Shown here one piece after another: positions 58,059-64,000 of a stretch of 64,000 nucleotides of DNA (position 1 is its first letter; every line of letters begins with the position of its first letter). Origin of the DNA: Anaerocaecibacter muris (GTDB lineage Bacteria; Bacillota; Clostridia; Christensenellales; Pumilibacteraceae); contig NZ_CALPCE010000004.1 in the NCBI RefSeq assembly GCF_943192945.1, positions 124,001-188,000 of the forward strand, in the 5' to 3' direction. Below the pieces are notes generated by a model, which was not told where the DNA came from, did not search any database, and saw only the letters and a program-made list of their open reading frames with translations. The position numbers and the translations under genes are program-made.

Positions 58059-58919
58059 ATGAACTATCTCGCAATCATAGTAATAACGTTTATATCCGGC
58101 GTTGTCGGCACGGGGCTGGGCGGGCTTGTAGGCGCGGTTTTGCGCCGCGAATCCAATAAGATAGTCAGCCTGTTACTGTCTTTCGCCGCGGGAATTATGC
58201 TCGCCGTCGTGTGCTTCGACCTGATGAGCGAGCCGATAGAAATGATGAAAAGCGGAGAAATGGGTTGGTACACGCCTATAATCGTCGTGGCGGCGGTTAT
58301 AGTCGGCTATGCGCTTGTGTATTTGTTGAATATCGCAATAGACAAAAAGACCAATCGCGAAGTCAAACACATCGACGAAAACCACCCCGCAACGGCGGAC
58401 GACCTCGACGAGCTAATCCACGCCGATCACTTTGAAACCCACAAGCGCGAAAAATCCAACCTGTTCGTAGCGGGTTTGGTAATGATGACGGCGATTGCTT
58501 TGCACAACCTGCCCGAAGGCATGGTGATAGGCGCGTCGTATGCAATAACGCCCAACCTCACGTCCAATCTGTTTTCGGGCGCGGGATTTGTAATGGCTAT
58601 TGTAATCGGCTTGCACAATATTCCCGAGGGCATGGCGGTGTCCGTCCCGCTCATTTCGGGCGGTATGGGCAAAACCAAAGCGACGCTGCTCACGGCGTTG
58701 AGCGGTCTGCCGACGGTGTTCGGCGCGCTTATAGGCTATGCGCTCGGCGGGATAAACCAAATCATGCTCACCCTGTCGCTCGGCTTTGCCAGCGGCGCAA
58801 TGCTGTACGTGGTCTTCGGCGAACTGTTGCCCGAAGCGATACTTATGTGGAAAAGCAAACTCCCCGCCCTGTCGCTGTTTATAGGCGTGCTTGTAGGCTT
58901 TCTGCTTGTAATGTTTTGA
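58059..58919 (+). CDS. ZIP-family metal transporter
   Basis: The 286-residue permease has a typical eight-helix layout. The metal path motifs are ALHNLPEGMVIGA and IGLHNIPEGMAVSVPL, with a His/Asp-rich loop (HIDENHPATADDLDELIHADHFETHKRE) between helices 3 and 4. It probably moves zinc, iron or manganese into the cytosol. AAAAGG precedes the ATG. It is divergent from the TetR operon. No metal-responsive operator was identified. Confidence 0.92.
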   Translation: MNYLAIIVITFISGVVGTGLGGLVGAVLRRESNKIVSLLLSFAAGIMLAVVCFDLMSEPIEMMKSGEMGWYTPIIVVAAVIVGYALVYLLNIAIDKKTNREVKHIDENHPATADDLDELIHADHFETHKREKSNLFVAGLVMMTAIALHNLPEGMVIGASYAITPNLTSNLFSGAGFVMAIVIGLHNIPEGMAVSVPLISGGMGKTKATLLTALSGLPTVFGALIGYALGGINQIMLTLSLGFASGAMLYVVFGELLPEAILMWKSKLPALSLFIGVLVGFLLVMF

Positions 58920-59055
58920 TAAGCACAAACAATATAAATCCGCCCGCGCCGCGAAATCGCTTTACAACCCCGCAAAAAAACGCTATAATAAACGCACGGT
59001 CGAGCCAAAGCAATACCCCCGCCCTACCGAAACCCCATAATTAAATAAAAAACAC

Positions 59056-59144
59056 GGAGGCGTATCGAAGCGGTCATAACGAGGCGGTCTTGAAAACCGT
59101 TTGGCGGCAACGCCACGGGGGTTCGAATCCCTCCGCCTCCGCCA
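59056..59144 (+). tRNA. tRNA-Ser (anticodon TGA)
   Basis: The 89-base gene has acceptor GGAGGCG/CGCCTCC, anticodon loop CTTGAAA (TGA), a long variable arm (TTGGCGGCAACGCCA), T-arm GGGGTTCGAATCCC and an encoded CCA. Its 3' end is repeated at 60502-60510 (part) and 60699-60718, marking an integration site. Confidence 0.95.
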
Positions 59145-59145
59145 A
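59126..59145 (+). repeat. Attachment-like core at tRNA-Ser 3' end
   Basis: The last 20 bases of the tRNA and its flank (AATCCCTCCGCCTCCGCCAA) recur exactly at 60699-60718 in the same orientation. This is typical of att sites created by tRNA-targeting integration. Confidence 0.65.
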
Positions 59146-59152
59146 CGAAAAG

Positions 59153-59173
59153 ACACCCGTAACGGGTGTTTTT
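59153..59173 (+). terminator. tRNA-Ser terminator
   Basis: ACACCCG pairs with CGGGTGT around TAA, followed by TTTTT, nine bases after the tRNA. A diverged copy with G-U pairs occurs at about 60518-60536. Confidence 0.85.
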
Positions 59174-59432
59174 CGTTATACGACACGCGAGATTCGACAA
59201 GCCGTAGCAATGTAAAAAACGATACAAACGATAAAAATAAGCTAAAACGCAAAAATCACCGAACGAAATTTCGGCGCGCGTTCGCTAACAGCTCGGCGTT
59301 GCGGTTTTGTCGGTCGTTTCTTTTCATTTCGGCAGGCGATTGTTTATTCAAGCACCCGCAAAGTGCCTAAGTGTGTTTTTTATCTAATATGCTTGAAAAA
59401 GCAGTTTAAGTATGTGAAAAGCTTTAAGATGT

Positions 59433-60308
59433 TTATTTTTTGCATGGCTTCTCCGGCGGAATATCGCAATCTTTGTACATTGCCATAAGTTCATTATATT
59501 GCTGTTCGTATTGCTTGACTTTTTTCATATCGGTCAACTCTCTCGGCTTGCGATACCCTATTATACAGTAGGTATCGTACACCTCTCGGTAAGGTTCAAG
59601 CCCTTCGACGCCGGGCAAATGCGCCGCAAGCCACGCGTATTGCTCGAAAGTAAAAAAGCCGTCGGGTAAAGTAAGGACGCGCAAGTTTGTGAGCTTTGAG
59701 AATGTTTTAAGATAATAAGCGTCGCTTTGGTCTTTTACTATATCGAGCGCGAGGTCTTTCAACTTGGGCATTTCAAACAAAAAAGACAAGTCGTCAATAT
59801 GAAGTTTACTTGTAAACGAAGATAAATAATTGCAACCTGTAAGCGTTAATTCTTCTATATTGGAATGCATAAGACATGAAAAATCCGAAACATGGTTGCA
59901 ATCGCTTAGGCGAAAACATTCCAGCCTACGGTTTTTGCTCATGTCCCACAGCTTGGTTATTTTTAGGTTATAGTAAATAGAAATAGAAGCAGTGTTATTG
60001 AGCAGAACAAGCGGCGAAAGGTCGAAATTTTTGTACGGATCGATACGCGGCCAAATATTGTAAATATTTGTATCGCTCAAAACCTCAGCCAATTGTCTAA
60101 GCTCTTCGTTGTTTTCTGCGACGATCCTTACGTATTTCAATTGTTTGTTCGCCGCGTATTTATGAAATTGTTCGGTAGTAAACGTGTATTCTTTACACTT
60201 GTCGCAACCTCTCCGCGAAGTGCGAAAGTCTTTTTGTTCCGTCAAGCCCACAACATAGGTGTCTTTGCCCGAATCATTAGAATCCGGATTCCTCACGTAT
60301 ATATACAT
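59433..60308 (-). CDS. Leucine-rich-repeat-like cytoplasmic protein
   Basis: The product is 291 residues from 60308, behind AGGAAGGTGA. It has no signal peptide or membrane segment. The middle carries irregular leucine-rich repeats: LRQLAEVLSDTNIYNIWPRI, LECFRLSDCNHVSDFSCL, IEELTLTGCNYLSSF, LKDLALDIVKDQ, LRVLTLPDGFFTF. It ends in a Lys-rich tail. It is the only gene in the 1.5-kb stretch between tRNA-Ser 3' end copies, so it is likely acquired. A protein-binding role is inferred; the target is unknown. Confidence 0.7.
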   Translation of the reverse strand: MYIYVRNPDSNDSGKDTYVVGLTEQKDFRTSRRGCDKCKEYTFTTEQFHKYAANKQLKYVRIVAENNEELRQLAEVLSDTNIYNIWPRIDPYKNFDLSPLVLLNNTASISIYYNLKITKLWDMSKNRRLECFRLSDCNHVSDFSCLMHSNIEELTLTGCNYLSSFTSKLHIDDLSFLFEMPKLKDLALDIVKDQSDAYYLKTFSKLTNLRVLTLPDGFFTFEQYAWLAAHLPGVEGLEPYREVYDTYCIIGYRKPRELTDMKKVKQYEQQYNELMAMYKDCDIPPEKPCKK

Positions 60309-60501
60309 AAATCACCTTCCTGCAAGCTGTATTGTAGCATAAACGATACGATTTTGCAAGTATCACGTATATTGTAGGCAAAAAAGTGACGGCCGCGTTT
60401 AAAAACAGTACGCAAACTATATTTCAATTTGTATAAGATGGACTCGGATTTGTTATATGCCATTTGGTTCTCGCTGCGAAATTCGTTTTACGTTACAATT
60501 G

Positions 60502-60640
60502 CTCCGCCAACGAAAAGACGCCCGCAATGGGTGTTTTTTCGTTGTGCGACACGCGAGATTCGACGAGCCGAAGCAATATAAAAAACAGCCACAAACGATA
60601 AAAAGAACTTGATACGCTGAATTAACCGAATGACATTTCG
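60502..60640 (+). repeat. Diverged copy of the tRNA-Ser downstream region
   Basis: CTCCGCCAACGAAAAGAC and the following 130 bases match 59138 onwards with scattered differences, in direct orientation. It indicates an older duplication or tandem insertion at this tRNA. Confidence 0.65.
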
Positions 60641-60698
60641 GCGAGTGTTCGCTAACCGCTTGGCGCTTGCGCCAAAGGTCGCGCGCGATTCCGCGCAC

Positions 60699-60718
60699 AA
60701 TCCCTCCGCCTCCGCCAA
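60699..60718 (+). repeat. tRNA-Ser 3'-end copy (attachment-like)
   Basis: An exact 20-base copy of the tRNA-Ser 3' end (59126-59145), followed by unrelated sequence. It marks the right limit of the inserted segment. Confidence 0.65.
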
Positions 60719-60802
60719 TTTTAGGCGATCATTATATACTCGCCTTTTGCTTTTGCATGACAACTCAATATGCTTGAAAAATAATTCTATTATTCTAAAA
60801 AA

Positions 60803-62791
60803 TTACTTTAAAGAAATCATTTCGCCGTTAATTTCAATATCCTTATAAATCAATTCCAACGCGCTATCCATGCGCTCTAATATGGCGTCGCCTATGCGGC
60901 TGAATCCGAGATTTTGTGTAAGAAGTCTGTAAAGCCCTTGTTTTTCGGCAGAAACATTTTGTTTTAAAATTTCTTTCAGACCCAAAGCAAGCTCTCGCAA
61001 CTCTATATATTTTATATCCCGCGGTTCAACCCCGGCAGAGGGAACGCGCAACATTGGGATTTGCCTGCCTTGCATATATAAAAATCCGTCTTTACGCACA
61101 ATCCCGTATCTTGCACAGTTCCACATATACCTATTAAATTCTTTGCGCACTACATTAGTAACTTTTTCTCGTCCGGCAAAAAGAAATACAATTCTCTTTA
61201 ACAGCCACTCTTCCGATACGGGAGATTCAACTTCAACTATTGCGCGTGTAACGGCAAGAATATTCCGTCCGTTTTTTCGTGCAACAGCCATTGCGTCTAC
61301 CATTTTATACTTTGGAAATTCAAACTGTTTTTCTATTACAACTTCGGAAAAATTATCATTGCTTATATCGGGATGATTAACATTTGCAGGACAATTTTCC
61401 AATGCCTTTTTCGCCGCACCCAGAAGTCTATTCTTTTCGACATGCTTATTTCGGAACCAATCTGTTGACCAAATACGATAAAATTTCCAACCCATGCGTT
61501 CCAAAATTTCCTGACGCAATCTATCCCTATCGCGAGCGGTTTTAGAAGAATGATAGGTTGCGCCGTCACATTCGATTGCAAGAACATAATCCGAAGAGTC
61601 GGGACGTTTCAACGCCAAATCAATCTTAAAAGACGAACAGCCCACTTGCGGATCAACGGCAAAACCGTTTTCACGTAAAAATTCACAAACCTCCGATTCA
61701 AATTCGGAATCATATTGTTCAAACGGATTGGTTGCGTCAACGGTTATGCTTCGCTCTAACGCGGCAACGCCGTTTTCGGCATAATCTAAATATTCGCGCA
61801 ACAATCTCGCTCCGACAGATTTTGTCCGCGACAAATCAATATCGCAGTAGTGCATTGAGGAAACTAACTGTACGTTAATCTTTGCACGGGTAACGGCAAC
61901 GTTTAAACGCCTTTCGCCGCCCTCACGATTGATCGGACCGAAATTTAGCAACAATCTGCCTTGCGAATCTTTTGCATAAGCTATACTGAAAATTATAGTA
62001 TCCCTTTCGTCGCCCTGTACGGTTTCAAGATTTTTTACAAAGAACGGTTCGACCCTGTCTGATTTAAAAAATTCTTCAAACGCCGAATTCTGTTGTCTGC
62101 GTCTGTAAATTAACTTCTCTATTAAATTCTGTTGTGAAATGCTAAAAGCGACAACGCCTAAACTTCTTTCCGGGTATTTTATAATATTTTCAAACACCAA
62201 ATCCACGACGCGTTCGGCTTCCGCCTGATTTGTTTTACTCTTGCGGTCAAAGATGCCGTCTACATAAAAGTAATCAACGCCTATCCCTGCCTCATCCATT
62301 TTAGAGGAGGGAAAAGTAACCAAATCGTTGTCATAGAAATTTTTATTAGAAAAAGATATAAGTTGCTCATATCTGCTTCGGTAATGCCATTTCAATCTTT
62401 TTTGAGGAAAAGAAGTCGAGCACAAATCCAAAATCGACTCGAAATCCGTTATATCTTCATTTTCATCATCATCACTATCGGGTGCGACATTAAAGAAATT
62501 ACCGGGCGGCATTTGCTTGGAATCGCCGACAACAATCAACTGTTTTCCCCTATAAATAGCGCCTATCGCATCTTGAGGAAATATCTGCGATGCTTCGTCA
62601 AATATTATTACGTCGAACTTAATTTCCGAATTGAGAAATGTGCTGACGCTCAAAGGAGACATTAAAAAGCAAGGTTTTAAGGTCTGTGCCAAATCTTCCA
62701 ACTCCGATAAAAGTTGTCGGATTCCTTTCTTTTTGCGCTTCTTTTCTCCTTCTCGCAACAAAACAGCTATTGCGCTGCCTTGAGCCACCAT
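60803..62791 (-). pseudogene. DUF4011-type helicase-nuclease, C-terminal part after frame break
   Basis: This frame holds the second half of a large SF1 helicase. FDVIIFDEASQIFPQDAIGAI is the DEAS box, then LIVVGDSKQMPPGNFF, GDERDTIIFSIAY and RLNVAVTRAKINVQLVSS. It then has a DUF559/Vsr-like nuclease-type domain (VLAIECDGATYHSSKTARDRDRLRQEILE) and a DUF3320-like end. It continues the protein encoded at 62619-64000 but in another frame, and some of the usual helicase middle is missing. The gene looks broken by a frameshift, possibly at a deletion. Confidence 0.75.
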
Positions 62792-64000
62792 CCAGAATAC
62801 TTTTGTATTGCAAAATATCTTTGGCTATAATCTGCAACCGTTTGACGGTTTGCGTAACATCACCCGTCACGGCTAAATTAAACAGGGACGGCGTTAAAAA
62901 TTCGCTTCTTCCCGCTAATTCAAAAAACCTATTTATCGACATCGCCTCGCTAATGGTATTTGCCGAAACGCCGTAAGCCGCCTTGACATCCTTGCTTATT
63001 TCCGATAATGAACAGTTTAATGATATTACCGATTGTAAATCTTCTTTGAGTTTCATTACCGATTGATAAGAACTATCGGTATTGATATATCCGTACCACA
63101 GGTTTTTACGGTAATCGAACCCTACGGAAGCAATATAACCCGTATAACGATTTAAAAGATTTTCGGCTGTGTCTATGTAGCTTTCGCCCTTATCTTTTAT
63201 ATCTTGAATTACAAAACTTATATCCTCTGCCGATCTGCAAGCCGATACTTCCTCATATAATTGATAAAGCGTTTTATTTATGTTGGGACGGATTTTGTGT
63301 AGTTCGACAGCGTAAGCGTCTAACTGCCGCTGTGCGTCTTGCATTATCTTTAATTCTTTTTCAGCCTTATCCGAAACGCCGCTTTTTTGCAGCCGTAATG
63401 TCCTACACAGTTCTTCGATTACCTGCTTTTTATTTGCTTTGTGACTATGAAGTTCCAAACAAAATTCTTCAAGCCCGACCTTTTTCAACTTATTATAAAC
63501 CACATTCAATGCGGCAAGTTTTTCCGACACGAATAATACTTTTTTGCCGTCCATTAAACACTCTGCAATGATATTGGTTATGGTCTGACTTTTACCTGTT
63601 CCCGGCGGTCCTTGCAATACGAAACTTTTGCCTTTTTTTGCGGCTTCTATTGCCTCCGCTTGACTTGAATCCGCATCGACGACATTGTGAAGCGCCGATA
63701 AATCGATTGCTTTAACTTCTTCCGAGTTTGTTTCGTCCCAAGAAGAAATTTCTCCCAACAAAGCGCGAATACTACTGTTATTCGCAATTTTCGCCGTATT
63801 TTCTTTCAAGTCTTTGTACATGTTAATTTTCAAAAACGAAAAAATCCCGATTTTACATTCCGTTGTAATTGTCCATTTAAGTCTGGTCAACAGAGAAGAA
63901 ACATCGGCTAAATATTTTTCTATACCTTCATCTTCGTCGTATTCAGGCAATTCAATGCCGTATTCGTTATGAAGTTTGTATGTAAAAGTCGGATTGACAA
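62619..64000 (-). pseudogene. DUF4011-type helicase, N-terminal part (partial)
   Basis: The frame is open to the right edge (HNEYGIELPEYDEDEG), so the true N-terminus is outside. LQGPPGTGKSQTITNIIAECLMDGKKVLFVSEKLAALNVVYNKL is an intact Walker A region of AAA_11-type helicases, and CLELHSHKANKKQVIEEL is also characteristic. After about 62800 the frame turns into unrelated, Arg-rich sequence while the correct continuation lies in another frame. Such helicases often lie in mobile or defence regions. Confidence 0.75.

Larger units (their letters stand above)
60309..60802. other. Intergenic repeat region beside tRNA-Ser
   Basis: About 490 bases have no credible gene. From 60502 it repeats the sequence downstream of tRNA-Ser (59138 onwards), including the terminator and a CGACACGCGAGATTCGAC stretch, at roughly 80 percent identity by eye. 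It ends with the 20-base tRNA 3' copy at 60699-60718. Reverse-strand frames here are artefacts of the tRNA. Confidence 0.6.

Noticed and set aside
58983-59252. Minus-strand frames containing RRRRDSNPRG across tRNA-Ser, and a similar one at 60488-60763
   Set aside because: They are antisense readings of the tRNA-Ser gene and its copy, a well-known annotation artefact.
1-64000. CRISPR array
   Set aside because: No regularly spaced direct repeats of 25-40 bases were seen on either strand.
1-64000. Integrase or serine recombinase of the prophage
   Set aside because: None of the frames shows tyrosine- or serine-recombinase motifs; the gene is probably outside the window.

Overview
The window looks like a chromosome segment of a low- to mid-GC, spore-forming Firmicute (Clostridia-like). 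The evidence is strong AGGAGG-type ribosome binding sites, sigma-A promoters of TTGACA/TATAAT type, an spmA-spmB pair behind a sigma-E-like promoter, and clostridial-type phage genes. Three blocks can be told apart by gene content and by eye in base composition.

(1) Positions 1 to about 29.4 kb are a prophage of the HK97-type siphovirus kind, read almost entirely on the minus strand. From right to left there are a LexA/S24-type repressor, small zinc-ribbon and HTH genes, a replication block (SNF2 helicase, a homing-endonuclease fusion, primase-helicase, VRR-NUC nuclease, ArpU/sigma-like regulator), then HNH nuclease and terminase small subunit. A long cargo interval follows: C5 and N-type DNA methyltransferases, a PAPS-reductase-like PP-loop protein, S-adenosylmethionine synthetase, a sigma factor, a divergent two-HTH repressor, small genes, an amidoligase and a gamma-glutamylcyclotransferase. 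Then come the terminase large subunit, a ParB-methyltransferase, portal, protease, capsid, connectors and tail genes. The left end of the prophage is outside the window, and no integrase is visible. Five copies of a fixed-spacing promoter-like module precede five transcription units of the cargo and late region. They are the best candidates for targets of the phage's own sigma or ArpU-like regulator.

(2) About 29.5 to 48.5 kb is an AT-richer defence and stress island, also on the minus strand. One part holds an HD hydrolase, a TerD protein, an AAA-like/transglutaminase protein, an HTH, a histidine-phosphatase-fold protein, an unknown protein, and a 1009-residue SIR2-like/STAND/FGE-sulfatase protein preceded by a two-helix membrane protein. 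A second part is a tight operon: a small HTH control protein, two C5 methyltransferases, an MmeI-like methyltransferase, a DEAH helicase and a GIY-YIG nuclease. This is probably a helicase-dependent restriction-modification system. A WYL regulator and a small HNH protein close the island, beside a tRNA-Glu.

(3) From 48.8 kb to the right is GC-richer host chromosome: tRNA-Glu, spmA, spmB, an AEC transporter, a small helical protein, a MATE exporter, a YjzC-like peptide, a TetR-controlled ABC exporter, a ZIP metal transporter and tRNA-Ser. Next to tRNA-Ser lies a 1.5-kb insertion with a leucine-rich protein gene and repeated tRNA 3' ends. Beyond it is a frameshifted DUF4011-type helicase-nuclease that runs off the right edge.
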